Below, piece after piece: positions 33,191 to 43,909 of a stretch of DNA of 64,000 nt. The stretch spans positions 112,677,974 to 112,741,973 of the forward strand of contig NC_045434.1 in the NCBI RefSeq assembly GCF_002776525.5, given 5' to 3'. This DNA comes from Piliocolobus tephrosceles (lineage: Eukaryota; Chordata; Mammalia; Primates; Cercopithecidae). Made by a program: the position numbers and the translations under genes. The notes beneath the pieces were generated by a model, which saw only the letters and a program-made list of their open reading frames with translations, did no database searches and had not been told where the DNA came from. Within the stretch, counting starts at the first letter, position 1. Each line of letters opens with the position of its first letter.

Positions 33191-33695
33191 TGTTGGGAAC
33201 AGGCCTCAAAATCTGGCCATAATCTGGCCCCAAGACTGGTCATAAACAAAATCTCTGCAGCACTTGACATGTTCGTGACGGCCATGACACCCACGCTGGA
33301 AGGTTGTGGGTTTACCGGAACAAGGGCGAGGAACACCTGGCCCACCCAGGGCGGAAAACCACTTAAAGGCGTTCTTAAACCACGAACAATAGCATGAGGG
33401 GTCTGTGCCTTAAGGACATGTTCGTGCTGCAGATAACTAGCCAGACCCATCCCTTTACTTTGGCTCACCCCTTTATTTCCCATAAGGAATACTTGTAGTT
33501 AATCTATAATCTATAGAAACAATGTTTACACTGGCTTGCTGTCGGTGATACGTAGGTAAATCTCTGTTCAAGGTTCTCAGCTCTGAAGGCTGTGAGACCC
33601 CTGATTTCCCACTCCATACTACATTTCTGTGTGTGTGTCTTTAATTCCTCTAGTGCCACTGGGTTGGGGTCTCCACAACCGAGCTGTTTTCAACA
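33191..33695 (+). mobile_element. Solo LTR, ERVK (class II) type
   Basis: A 505-bp LTR runs from TGTTGGGAACAGGCCTC to GAGCTGTTTTCAACA. It is flanked by a 6-bp target duplication with one mismatch, CCCCGT (33185-33190) and CCCCAT (33696-33701). TG...CA ends and a 6-bp duplication are typical of HERV-K-like proviruses. No gag, pol or env sequence is attached, so it is a solo LTR left by LTR-LTR recombination. The subfamily, perhaps MER9-like, is uncertain. Confidence 0.88.
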
Positions 33696-33701
33696 CCCCA
33701 T

Positions 33702-34098
33702 AGAGATATGATGTGTCCATATGCCCTTAGAGGAATATGTATCCCGAGAATTCATGCTATAGCGTACTTTTCTCCTCACTCAGGAAAATGCCCTTAGGAT
33801 AGAAACCTTGTTTGATATATTTGTATGTTCCAAAATTGTCCCCAGCCTCACCAGCACAGGCTGTTCAACATAAACGGGCTGGGTTGAATTGAATTGGGCA
33901 GAGTTGAGAGAACACAGGACCAGGAAGCAGGTCACCCGGGCTGCTGGCCCTGCTATGGCTCCCGGTGGACCTGAGGCAGGTGAGTTTCCTCTCTATGGTC
34001 TTAAGATCTGTCTATTAACAAGAGCACTTAGTGCGTTTACCTTTAATGTCATTACTGACATATTTGAGTTAAATCTACCACTTCTTTTGTAATTTTCT
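33702..34098. other. Single-copy DNA, nothing recognised
   Basis: No supported feature. Confidence 0.35.
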
Positions 34099-34365
34099 TT
34101 TTTAATTAATTTATTAATTTTTTTATTTTTGAGATGGAGTCTCGTTCTGCCACCAGCCAGAGTGCAGTGGCACGATCTTGGTTCATTGCAACCTCTGCCT
34201 CCTGGGTTCAAGAAATTCTCCTGCCTCAGCCTCCCAAGTAGCTGGGACTGTAGAGGTGGAGTTTCACCATGTTGACCAGGATGATCTTGATCTCTTGATC
34301 TTGTGATCTCCTTGCCTCAGCCTCCCAAAGTGCTGGGATTACAGGCGTGAGCCACTGCACCCGCC
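34099..34365 (-). mobile_element. Alu SINE with internal deletion
   Basis: Inverted Alu with a long exact target duplication TCTTTTGTAATTTTCT (34083-34098 and 34366-34381). About 40 bp at the middle linker is missing (GGGACTG joined to TAGAGGTGGAGTTTCACC). Confidence 0.96.
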
Positions 34366-34435
34366 TCTTTTGTAATTTTCTATTTGTCCTGACTGTTCTA
34401 TGTTTATTTTTCTCTCTCTTCTTACCATCACTTTT

Positions 34436-34762
34436 TTTATTTTTTTATATTCTATGCTTTTTTTTTTTTTTTTTTTTTTGAGACAGGATCTCGCTCTGTT
34501 GCCTAGGCTGTAGTGCAGTGGCATGATCACAGCTCACTATGGCCTCAACCTCCTGTGTTTAAGCAATTCTCCTGCTTCAGCCTCCTGCATAGCTAGAATT
34601 ACAGGTGGAAACCAGCACACCCAGCCAATTTTAACATTTTTTGTTGAGACAGGGTTTCACCATGTTGCCCAGGTTGATCTCAAACTCCTGGGCTCAAGCA
34701 ATCCACCTGCCTCAGCCTCCCAAAGTACTGGGATTACAGGCATGAACAGCCACACCTGGCTC
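34436..34762 (-). mobile_element. Alu SINE, full length
   Basis: T-rich tail, GAGACAGGATCTCGCTCTG to AGCCACACCTGGC. The target duplication CATCACTTT is at 34427-34435 and 34764-34772. Confidence 0.93.
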
Positions 34763-34902
34763 TTCATCACTTTATTTAATTTTATCATTCCATTCTTTCC
34801 CTCTACTAATTTGAAAAGTATATGCCTTATTTTGTCGTGATTACCCCAGCAATTAAACATACAGAGTTAACTTCTCATCAAAGTGTAAAATTGAGTGCTA
34901 TT

Positions 34903-35226
34903 GGCTGTGAGTGTTGGCACTTGCCTGTAATCCCAACATTTTGGGAAGCCAAGGTGGGAGGATCATTTTATCTCAGGAGATTGAGACCAGCCTGGGCGAC
35001 ATAGCAAGACCTCATCTCTATTCAAAATACAAAGTTAAATAAATAAATAAATAAAAATTAAAAATTAGTAGCGTGTGGTGGTAGTGCACATGTGTGGTCC
35101 CAGCTACTATGGAGGCAGAAGCAGAAAAATCACTTGAGCCTGGAAGGTCGAGGCTGCACTGAGCTGTGATCGTGCCACTGCACTCTGGCCTGAGTGATGG
35201 AGCAAAGCTCTGTCTCAGGAAAAAAG
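34903..35226 (+). mobile_element. Alu SINE, old
   Basis: GGCTGTGAGTGTTGGCAC start. The middle linker is expanded to (AAAT)n. The right arm is diverged (AGTAGCGTGTGGTGGTAG). Confidence 0.9.
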
Positions 35227-35227
35227 A

Positions 35228-35525
35228 GGTTGGGTGCATTGGCTCACACCTGTAATCCTAGCACTTTGGGAGGCCAAGGTGGGTAGATCACCTGAGGTCA
35301 ATTCAAGACCAGCCTGGCCAACATAGTGAAACCCCATCTCTACTAAAAATACAAAAATTAGCCAGGTGTGGTGGCATGCACCTGTGATCCCAGCTACCGA
35401 GGAGGCTGAGGAAGGAGAATCGCTGGAACCCGGGAGGCAGAGGCTACAGTTAACCAAGATTGCACCATTGCACTCCAGCCTGGGTGACAGAGCAAGAATG
35501 TGTCTCAAAAAAGAAAGAAAGAAAG
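35228..35525 (+). mobile_element. Alu SINE, (GAAA)n tail
   Basis: GGTTGGGTGCATTGGCTC start, both arms, tail AAAAAAGAAAGAAAGAAAG. Confidence 0.93.
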
Positions 35526-35560
35526 TATTTGATTACCTTCGGGATTCTATTATTACCTTT

Positions 35561-35845
35561 CTTTTGGAGATGAAGTTTTACTTTTGTTGCCCAGGCTAGA
35601 GTGTAATGGCGTGATCCCGGCTCATTGCAACCTCTGCCTCCCGGGTTCAAGCAATTCTCCTGTCTCAGTCTCCTGAGTAGGATTACAGGTGCGCGCTACC
35701 ACACCCAGCTAATTTTTGTATTTTTGGTAGAGATAGGGTTTCATCACATTGGTCAGGCTAGTCTCGAACTCCTGACCTCAGGTGATCTGCCCATCTCGGC
35801 CTACCAAAGTGCTGGGATTATAGGCGTGAGCCACCGCACCTGGCC
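35561..35845 (-). mobile_element. Alu SINE, full length
   Basis: Inverted Alu ending CGCACCTGGCC. The exact target duplication TTATTACCTTT is at 35550-35560 and 35846-35856. The tail is short and eroded (TTTTGGAGATG). Confidence 0.95.
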
Positions 35846-35979
35846 TTATTACCTTTTTTATCTGGCTACTTTAAGATATTTTTGTCTTTGGTTTTCTTCA
35901 GTTTTATTAAGATGTGTGAAAGTATATTTTATTTATTCAGGTAGTGATTTATTCTATTAGACTTGAGCTGTGGATTTGG

Positions 35980-36470
35980 GCCTTTTATCAATTCTAAAAA
36001 ATAATTAACTCTTATCACTTCAAATATTGCCTCTGTTTTATTCTCTCTTCTGGGATTCAAATTAATTCTGTCTTGTATATATCTTATCCTTTCTTCTCTG
36101 TTTTCCATTGTCTCATTTCTTCATGTTACATTCTGGTTAATTTCTTCTGGATAATTTCCTATTCACTAATTATCTCTTTAATTGTGTCCAATCAGCTGTT
36201 GTGCCCGTTCATTAATGAACTTTTAATTTTCAGTTATTGTATTTTTCATTTGTGCAAGTTCTTTTTGCTTCCTTTTAAAATCTGCTGTGTCTCAAAGTCA
36301 TTGAAAGAGAAGGGAAAAAAAAATCTGCTATATCACTCTTGAAAGTTTCCTGCAGATATTTCCTAGCTTCTTCTTTATTTCCTTAAGCATGCTAATTGTA
36401 TTTTTGGTGGGTTTATTTTTGTGTGTGTCAGCGGGAGGGTCCCTCTCTGATTATTCCAGCAAAGCATTTG
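35980..36470 (-). mobile_element. Old L1 or HAL1 ORF1 remnant
   Basis: Antisense to the coiled-coil and following part of an L1 ORF1. Plus-strand landmarks are CTTCAAATATTGCCTCTGTT, CTCTTCTGGGATTCAAATTA, GATAATTTCCTATTCACTAA, TGTGTCCAATCAGCTGTTG and ATTTTTCATTTGTGCAAG. The reverse complement would encode an LDTAEERI/ELE-type coiled coil in an intact relative. Here it is broken. Confidence 0.72.
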
Positions 36471-37366
36471 TAGATCTGATTCTCTTGCCTGTTCTTTCTC
36501 TTGGTTCTCCTCACAGTACCTTATTTTCTTATGGTGTCAGGTTTCCTTTCCTTGTATGCTGCTCATTGCACTAAAAATATATTTATAGTAATCATTTCAG
36601 GTCCAGGATGACACTACCTTCCTCCAAAAAGGATCTTGCTTGCCTCTGCCAGGTGCCTAGAGGCTCTGTCTCTCCAGAGCTACCTTAAACCGAGTCCAAA
36701 GTTTGATGTTCCTTGGACCACCCAGGCAATGAGAACTTTGGCTGATAACCCCCAGAAGGACTGGTGTATATCTGGTTTCCCCTTACTCTAGAGTTGTGGC
36801 CTTTTGCAATCCTAGCCTCTTGTGGGGGAAATTTTCTATTCAACTTCCCAACTTTCGTGAGCTTAAATATTTATTTCTCTCTGACATCATCCATGAGACT
36901 GTTAAAGAAAAGTCTAAATTTGTCAGGATCAAAAAATACCACCAAGGCAAAAATGATTTCTGAATTCTGTTTACATCTCCCAGTACCTATTTACAGTTCA
37001 ATTTTGACCTAATAATTTGATATTTATCTGGGTAAATCCCCAGACTCCTTCCCGCGGGCTGAGCCCTTTCAGGTCACATCTCCGAGCTCTGACTCCGTCC
37101 TTCCTTAGGCCTGAGCTGCCTGCCACCTCCCAGGCCCCCACTTCTGCCCCCACAGCCAGGAGACTGCCACCACCCACCCGAGGCCACCCTCTCAGCTCTG
37201 TCTGCAGCCACGTCCCGCTCAGGCGTCCCTGAGAAGCTCCCAGGCTAGGACCAATGGGCATGCAGGCAGCGTTTTGGGGACACTGTGGGGAGACAGAGGG
37301 TGCTGAGGAACGGGAGATGAAAACAGGAAGGTGGAAGTGATAAGGAGGCCGTTTCAAGGGAACTAA
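36471..37366. other. Single-copy DNA, nothing recognised
   Basis: No supported feature. 37050-37230 is C-rich with overlapping frames but no domain. Confidence 0.35.
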
Positions 37367-37660
37367 GGCGCGGTGGCTCAAGCCTGTAATCCCATCACTT
37401 TGGGAGGCCGAGGTGGGCGGATCACGAGGTCAGGAGATCGAGACCATCCTGGCTAACACGGTGAAACCCCGTCTCTACTAAAAAATACAAAAAACTAGCC
37501 GGGCGAGGCGGCGGCGCCTGTAGTCCCAGCTACTCGGAGGCTGAGGCAGGAGAATGGCGGGAACCCGGGAGGCGGAGCTTGCAGTGAGCTGAGATCCGGC
37601 CACTGCACTCCAGCCTGGGCGACAGAGCGAGACTCCGCCTCAAAAAAAAAAAAAAAAAAC
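37367..37660 (+). mobile_element. Young AluY (Old World monkey type)
   Basis: Near-consensus body starting at GGCGCGGTGG, so a few 5' bases are missing. It carries ACTAGCCGGGCGAGGCGGCG and GATCCGGCCACTGC and a clean A tail. Confidence 0.95.
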
Positions 37661-38156
37661 AGCAAGGCTTGGGGAAATCCTGGCCTGAAGAATAGCAGTG
37701 CCTGGCCATCAGGATCAAAGCAAAGCTGAAATACCCCTTGGCACAGAGCCGGGAAGAAGAGGCAGCTGTGTGCTGCTGGGAGTGGCTCCTCCTGGAGGTG
37801 GAACCGTTCATTCCTTCAATCCGATATTGATCAAGGGCCTATTTCTTTTAAGTTCTGCACAAACACAAATCTGGCAGGTCCCCTTGGGCCATGGCACCTG
37901 GGGAGTACCCAGGTTTACTTTTCTGGTCATCCCAGGCACACAGCTGCCTCCGAACCTTCGTACTCACTTTTCCTCTGCCTGGAGGGCGCTTTCAGTGATA
38001 TCCACACATACCACGCCTTTCCTCTTCTTTAGGAAAATGTCACCTTCCCTGCCCATTGTATTTAAAACTGCAGTGACACCCCACCCCCCAGTCTCCATGC
38101 CTAGCTTCCCAGGCCTGTCCCTAACGTTTGGAGAGCCTGGAAAAAGAATAAAAATG
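37661..38156. other. Single-copy DNA, nothing recognised
   Basis: A plus-strand frame from 37698 stays open into the next Alu (to 38243), but I recognise no domain and it ends in repeat sequence. Confidence 0.35.
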
Positions 38157-38451
38157 GGCTGGGCACAGTGGCTCATCCCTGTAATCCCAGCACTTTGGGA
38201 AGCTGAGGTGGGTGGATCACCTGAGGTCAGGAGTTTGAGGTGAGCCTGGACAACATGGTGAAACCCCCTCTCTACTAAAAATGCAAAACATTAGAAGGCG
38301 TGGTGGCATGTGCCTGTAACCCTGGCTACTCAGGAGGCTGAGGCAGGAGAGCCACTTGAACCTGGGAGGCGGAGGCCGCAGTGAACCGAGATCACCCCAC
38401 TGCACTCCAGCCTGAGTGACAGAGCGAAACTCTGTCTCAAAAAAAAAAAAA
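38157..38451 (+). mobile_element. Alu SINE, full length
   Basis: GGCTGGGCACAGTGGCTC start and A tail. The diverged target duplication is AGAATAAAAATG and AGAGTAAAAATG. Confidence 0.94.
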
Positions 38452-38465
38452 GAGTAAAAATGATG

Positions 38466-38879
38466 GTTCATCCCCTTTCTCTTCCCACCCCCATTTCCAT
38501 CCTGCACCTCAGTCATACATTTGAACATCCCAGCTACATCCCCAGGAAACAGTCACCTCGTAACCGTACTTTTGGCATACAGGTACATTCCACCCTCTCA
38601 GGGTCAGACCTGTGGGAACACGTACAAGCCCCGAACATGGGTTCAGTGCCATTTGAGCAGGAACTCTTGAGGTCTTGGATAACCAGAGTGAAACCTAGAG
38701 AAGGATCCTGGGCTCCCAGGGGCCACATCCCCTTGTCCTGGCCGACTCCTTGCCCTGGAGGGACTTAGAGAAGGGTGCAACTTGGGGCGAGGGTCCCTCT
38801 TGCCCAGGTCTAAGGATAGGACTGTCCCTTCCACTTTATTTTTTTGCAAACACTCAACACCGTCTAACATACTATATAT
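38466..38879. other. Single-copy DNA, nothing recognised
   Basis: No supported feature. Confidence 0.35.
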
Positions 38880-39035
38880 TTTAAGTATGTAGTTTGTTTA
38901 TTGTCTGAAAGCCTCCAGTAAAATGTACGCCCCATAGAAGGCAAGGATTTCTGTTTTGTTCACTATTATACTCTCTGAACTTAGTATCTGGCACATAGTA
39001 GGTGCTCAATCAATATTTATTGAATAAATAATGGA
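38880..39035 (+). mobile_element. L2 LINE 3' end
   Basis: TTTGTTTATTGTCTGAAAGC, GAAGGCAAGGATTTCTGTTT, TGTTCACTATTATACTCTCT and GGCACATAGTAGGTGCTCAA with TATTTATTGAATAAAT give the complete L2 terminus. Confidence 0.85.
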
Positions 39036-39212
39036 TTACCAGGTTTGAGATTCCAGAAAATAGGCTAAAGGCACCTAGTCTTCTTAAAACTTCCTTGTTC
39101 TGCAGAGAGCTTCTGGGAAGAAGAGTGTTAGGTGCATGATGCAAAACCCCATCTTTTCAAACCTGCAAACCCTAGAGAGGAAACAATGCATTCTGCTCTT
39201 TCAGAAGATAGC

Positions 39213-39367
39213 GGCGCCTAGGCACGGTAGCTCATGCTTGTAATCTCAGCAGTTTGGGAGGCCGAGGCAGGTGGATTGCTTGAGCTCAGGAGTTCAAGAC
39301 CAGCTTGGGCAGCACCGCTAAACCCCATCTCTACAAAAAAAATTAAAAATTAGCTGGGCCTGATGGT
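39213..39367 (+). mobile_element. Alu left arm, 3' truncated
   Basis: GCGCCTAGGCACGGTAGCTC to TAGCTGGGCCTGATGGTGCC, then unrelated sequence. Confidence 0.88.
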
Positions 39368-39722
39368 GCCATGAGTTCCAATCAAGTGGAGAGTTCAGAT
39401 GCGTAAACCAACAGCCAAATATAAGAAAATAAGCTCCGAAATTAAAGGGTGGTCAAGGTATCATCCACAGCCAGGTGAGAGTACAGTAAACACTGCCTGT
39501 GTGAGTCACAGAGACCTCCAGGGTGGAGTGGCATGGGCTGCACTATGAGGGATGAGTAGGAGGTTCCACGTTCGAGAAGCTCAGTAACCGTCTATAGAGG
39601 CATAACCTCTTCACACTAAAAGATGGTTAGCACATGTGGTCCTATTTTTGTAAAATACGTATATGTATTTGCACAGAAAAATGTTTTTAAGTCTAAGTAA
39701 TATGTCAATTAAAAATTAGCAA
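39368..39722. other. Mostly unrecognised, AT-rich end
   Basis: 39600-39720 may be decayed L1M 3' UTR (TTTGTAAAATACGTATATGT), too weak to call. Nothing else is supported. Confidence 0.3.
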
Positions 39723-39836
39723 GAGGGGCATGGTGCAGTGGTTCATGAGTAATCCCAGCACTCTGGGAGGCCAAGGAAGGCAGATCACTTGAGGCCAGCA
39801 GTTCAAGATCAGCCTGGGCAATATAGCCAGACCCTG
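39723..39836 (+). mobile_element. Alu left-arm monomer
   Basis: GGGCATGGTGCAGTGG to ATATAGCCAGACCCTG. The expected A tail is replaced by a simple-sequence palindrome. Confidence 0.85.
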
Positions 39837-39846
39837 TCTCTCTCTC

Positions 39847-39878
<32 letters not shown>
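39837..39878. repeat. (TC)5(TA)8(GA)8 simple-sequence palindrome
   Basis: 39837-39872 is a perfect 36-bp palindrome of the form (TC)5(TA)8(GA)5. The GA run continues to 39878. More AT/AC repeats follow to about 39920. Confidence 0.95.
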
Positions 39879-40202
39879 TCCATATCTTTTATATATATAT
39901 ACACACACATATATACATACACAAAAGTTATATACGGGTAGTGGAATAATTCAGGAAAGTGGGTGATACTTTTTTACACTTTTTTCTGTATAGAAGAGCA
40001 CATATAATTAAAAAGCATTAAGATAATAACAGGCCACATCTACACATCCAATATGAGCATTTGTATGTATCTCAGGGTGAGCTGGGGGAGATGACTTCCA
40101 GGCCAAGGAAATGGCACCACAGATCGTGTGCAAGTGGGAAACCATGGAGACATTCTGGAGGAACAGTGAGCCCCTCTGGCTGAGTAAAAAGTAGTTGGAG
40201 TC

Positions 40203-40509
40203 TGCCGGGCACAGTGGCTCACGCCTGTAATCCCAGCACTTTGGGAGGCCGAGGCAAGCGGATCATGAGGTCAGGAGTTCCAGACCAGCCTGGCCAACAT
40301 GGTGAAACCCCATTTCTACTAAAAATATAAAAATTAGCCAGGGATGGTAGTGTGCTCCTGTAGTTCCAGTTATTTGGGAGACTGAGGCAGAAGAGTCGCT
40401 TGAACCCAGGAGGCGGAGGTTGCAGTGTGCCAAGATCGTGCCACTGCACTCCAGCCTGGGTGACAAAGCAAAACTCTGTCTCAAACAAACAAACAAACAA
40501 ACAAGAAAT
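40203..40509 (+). mobile_element. Alu SINE, (AAAC)n tail
   Basis: GCCGGGCACAGTGGCTC start and both arms. The target duplication TAGTTGGAGT is at 40192-40201 and 40510-40519. Confidence 0.95.
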
Positions 40510-40536
40510 TAGTTGGAGTTGAGGCTGGAAGAGGAG

Positions 40537-40815
40537 GCCAGGCTTGGTGGCTCATAACTGTAATACCAGTACTTGAGGATCCCTTGAAGCAGGAATTTGA
40601 GACCAGCCTGGACAATACAGTGAGACCTTGGTTTCTGCAAAAACTTTCAAAACTTGGCTGGGCAGGTGGCGCTGGCTTGGGGTCCCAGCTTCGCCAGAGG
40701 CTGAGGTGGATCACTAGGAGTTCGGAGTTCGAGGCTGCAGTGAGTTATAATCGCCCCCCTGCACTCCAGCCTGGGTGACAGAGTGAGACCCGTCTCTAAA
40801 AACATAAATAAATAA
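40537..40815 (+). mobile_element. Alu SINE, old and diverged
   Basis: GGCCAGGCTTGGTGGCTCAT to GTCTCTAAAAACATAAATAA with several deletions. AluJ-like. Confidence 0.9.
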
Positions 40816-40969
40816 AATTGGAAGAGGAGACTAAGGCCAGACTGCGGGGCCGTAAATTTCAGGCAAAGGCTTTTGGCCTCTGACCTACCTTCATGACACG
40901 GCTTGCAGCAAGAAGGTTTTGCTTTCAACCTGGGATGTCTCTCTGCCCCCCGTTTCCCAGATGACAAGA

Positions 40970-41480
40970 AGTTCAGACGCGGCCGAGCTGAGCCCGGATC
41001 CCACCTCTGGTGACTGCACGGCCTGGCTGGAAGGGCAGGGGTAGGGCCGGCAGAGGTGGAGGTGCAGTCACGGGTTGGGAACTCGGCGGCCCCACCTGCC
41101 CGCGAATGCGCTCCAGACACAGACACCTCATGGGAGAGTCTCCCAGTCCCCCAGACACAGCCCCAGCCACAGACCCCACTCGAGGAGGGAACGCCTACGT
41201 CACAACAGAAGCCACGCAGCTTGTGTGTCGCCATCTGTCCTCGTGGGAAGGCTCCTCCCCGCCGGGATGGTGTCCACCGGACCGCGACCCACGCGGGGCT
41301 CTCCCCACTCCCTCCGCCTCCCGCTTCCTCGGAGTGAGGTGGCCGCTCTTTCCCAGCTTGCCGCTTGGTGGCGCTGCCAGCATGAACCGAGGGCGCCGCC
41401 GGACCCCGCAGCCGCTGGAGCTCCGTGGAGAAGCGCTCCATGGTGACTTCCGGTGGCCCAGCGGCCTGCATCGCTTGAGC
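40970..41480 (-). promoter_or_regulatory. CpG-rich block, candidate promoter
   Basis: By hand I count roughly 42 CpG in about 510 bp, with the densest part at 41221-41470. There the observed/expected ratio is near 1, far above the surrounding DNA. Motifs seen are an ETS-type ACTTCCGG (41446-41453), a YY1-like CGCCATCT (41229-41236), a CRE half-site ACGTCA (about 41197-41202), and on the minus strand a strong start context CACCATGG (41438-41445). The minus frame from that ATG begins MERFSTELQRLRGP and stays open to 40647, but it runs into the Alu at 40537-40815. I cannot identify the gene, a splice donor or a transcription start. It could also be an isolated CpG island or a decayed retrocopy 5' end. 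Confidence 0.5.
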
Positions 41481-41639
41481 CCTGCCTTAGACTCAGATCC
41501 AGGCCTGGAGAGGCCTGTCAAACCCACATAAGGTAGACAGATAGGACAGAAATGGTGGCTGTCCATCATTCAAGGACATGTGGTCCCTGTGAGGTTATGA
41601 GATCCGCTGGTTTCCTTGGCTCAAATATCCAGCCAGCCA

Positions 41640-41855
41640 CCCTGGGCAACCTAACCAGACTCATCTCTACAAAACATGAAAAAAATTAGCCGGGCATGGT
41701 GGCAGGCATCTGTAGTCCTAGCTACTCCCGAGGCTTAGATGAGAGGATGGCTTGAGCCTGGGAGGAAGAGGCTGCAATGAGCCATGACCACACCACTGCC
41801 TTCAAGCCTGGGCAACAAAGAGAGACCCTGTCTCAAACAAACAAACAAAAAAGTC
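41640..41855 (+). mobile_element. Alu SINE, 5' truncated
   Basis: It starts inside the left arm at CCTGGGCAACCTAACCAG, has a complete right arm and an (AAAC)n tail. Confidence 0.9.
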
Positions 41856-42779
41856 TAGTAAACAGAATTGCTTCCCTTTTTGTTGTTTGTTTTCTGAACA
41901 GTGCATATTTATGTAGTAAACAAAATGCAGGGCTCAGAGGGATCAACAGGGTATTGGTGGGTCCAAACTATCCCCAACAGGATTTGGGTAGAAAAAAAAA
42001 GCAGACAGCCCTGAACTTTGATTTCAGAGCTGGGAAACTGTGGGAGGTCACAACTAGAAGATGCAGGAGACAGCGCTGGGAATGGTTCAGAGTGGGTCTC
42101 TGGACTGAGGAGAGAGTCGAGGCAGTGAACTGAGCCTGACTCTTCCTCCCAACCTCTCAGGACCTGGCTCAGCTTAACTGTGAAGTGGGAACACTGGCCA
42201 ATGCCCTGCTCAGCTGGGAGGGAAGAAGTCTGGTAGGCAGAAAAGACTTTTAAAATTATTACATGCTCAATGAAGACAAAGAATTATTAATATCATGATC
42301 TTAATCATCATTATTGGAAAAAGACCTCTCATCCAGGGCCCAGGAAGAGCAGAGCAAAGACCAGGAAGCACACACTCCCGGCTGCTCCTATTTTACGTGG
42401 ACACTAACATAGATGGGATTCATCTATGGTGTTTTCACTTTGCAGCCAAATTTCCTGGTAGTTTATAAGTCATTCGCTTGAGGGATACTCAACCTGGAGT
42501 CATTTGGGTACTGGGGCCAAAAGCTTTCTGGGGGAACCCAAACTCAAGAGTGTGACCTCCCCCACTGCAAGGGCCCCATTTCAGAGGTTATAAAGCCATA
42601 ACCTTGACCTTGCCTCTCCCTCTTCTCTACCCCCTCCGCCTCTGCCATGTGACTTTTTGTGCTGCATTTGCTCCAGGTCCTCACAATTGCCCTCCACCTC
42701 CACCAACAGATTCCTAGCCATAATGGCTGCAGCAAGCTACAGAAGTCAGGAGCAAAACTGGACAGGGACCATTGAATAA
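41856..42779. other. Single-copy DNA, nothing recognised
   Basis: No supported feature. Frames such as 42544-42903 (minus) show no domain. Confidence 0.35.
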
Positions 42780-43002
42780 TTGTCATGTTTATAACATCCT
42801 TTATATTTCTCATTTCACTCATGTAGAAGAAGACAAATGGCCATATTTCAAAAAAGGCTTGAACAAACATCTCATGAAAGATGTATGAATGGTCATTGAG
42901 CATAGGAAAAGATGCTCAGTGTCATTAATCATCAGGGAATTAAAGCTACAATGAGATCCCACCTCACCCCCATGAAAGCAGTTACATTAAAAAGACGGAC
43001 CC
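42780..43002 (+). mobile_element. Old L1 (ORF2 3' region), part 1
   Basis: ATTTCTCATTTCACTCATGT, AACATCTCATGAAAGATGTA, AAAGATGCTCAGTGTCATTA and ATGAGATCCCACCTCACCCC follow L1 ORF2 order. The frame is broken. Confidence 0.78.
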
Positions 43003-43301
43003 GCCGGGCGCGGTGGCTCAAGCCTGTAATCCCAGCACTTTGGGAGGCCAAGACGGGCGGATCACAAGGTCAGGAGATCGAGACCATCCTGGCTAACACG
43101 GTGAAACCCCGTCTCTACTAAAAATACAAAAACTAGCCGGGCGAGGTGGCGGCGCCTGTAGTCCCAGCTACTCGGGAGGCTGAGGCAGGAGAATGGCGTA
43201 AACTCGGGAGGCGGAGCTTGCAGTGAGCTGAGATCCGGCCACTGCACTCCAGCCTGGGCCACAGAGCAAGACTCCGCCTCAAAAAAAAAAAAAAAAAAAA
43301 A
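43003..43301 (+). mobile_element. Young AluY (Old World monkey type) inside L1
   Basis: Near-consensus body with ACTAGCCGGGCGAGGTGGCG and GATCCGGCCACTGC. The exact 14-bp target duplication AAAAAGACGGACCC lies in the L1 on both sides (42989-43002 and 43297-43310). Confidence 0.97.
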
Positions 43302-43310
43302 GACGGACCC

Positions 43311-43905
43311 TACTGATTGTCGCTGAGGATATGGAACAACTGGAACTCTCATCGCTGCTGGTGGCAGTATAAAGTAGTACAACCACTTCAACACAGTTTG
43401 AGCGTTTCTTTAAAAGTTAAGCATGTACCTACATATGATCCAGTGGTTTCACTTTTAGGTATTTACCCAAGAGAAATGAAAACACAAGACTTGCAGTAGA
43501 ATGGCCACTGTGATTTTCCTTATAATGGCCAAGAAATGGAAACTTAAACTTCTGTCAACAGGTAAGTAGATAAACAAATTGAGGTCTGTCTATTTGATGG
43601 AATACTACTCAGCAATGAAAAAGAATGAAGTGTTGATACAGGCACCTGTATAGAGGAATCTCCAAATAAGAACCCAGACCCACTGAAAAAATAATGCATA
43701 CTATGTGATCTCATTGGTATATAATTCTAGAACATGCAAATAAATCCCAAGTGAGAGCAGAATCAGTGGTTGCCTAGAGATAGCAGTGGAAGGAGCAGGA
43801 GGGAAGGATGATAAAGGGCCACCTGAAAATGTTGGGAGGTGATGAGTGGTTTCATTATCTTGATTCTAGTGATGGCTCACAGTGTATATTAAAGGGTTTA
43901 ATGTT
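43311..43905 (+). mobile_element. Old L1 (ORF2 3' end and UTR), part 2
   Basis: AACTGGAACTCTCATCGCTG, TATTTACCCAAGAGAAATGA, GATGGAATACTACTCAGCAA and AGAACATGCAAATAAATCCC give the L1 C-terminal and 3' order. Confidence 0.82.
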
Positions 43906-43909
43906 ATTG

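Noticed and set aside
37698..38243. Plus-strand open frame of 181 codons
   Set aside because: No domain is recognised, the C-terminus is translated Alu, and there are no supporting signals.
40647..41471. Minus-strand open frame of 274 codons through the CpG-rich block
   Set aside because: It runs into an Alu at its C-terminal end, matches no protein I know and has no visible splice structure. I kept only the promoter candidate.
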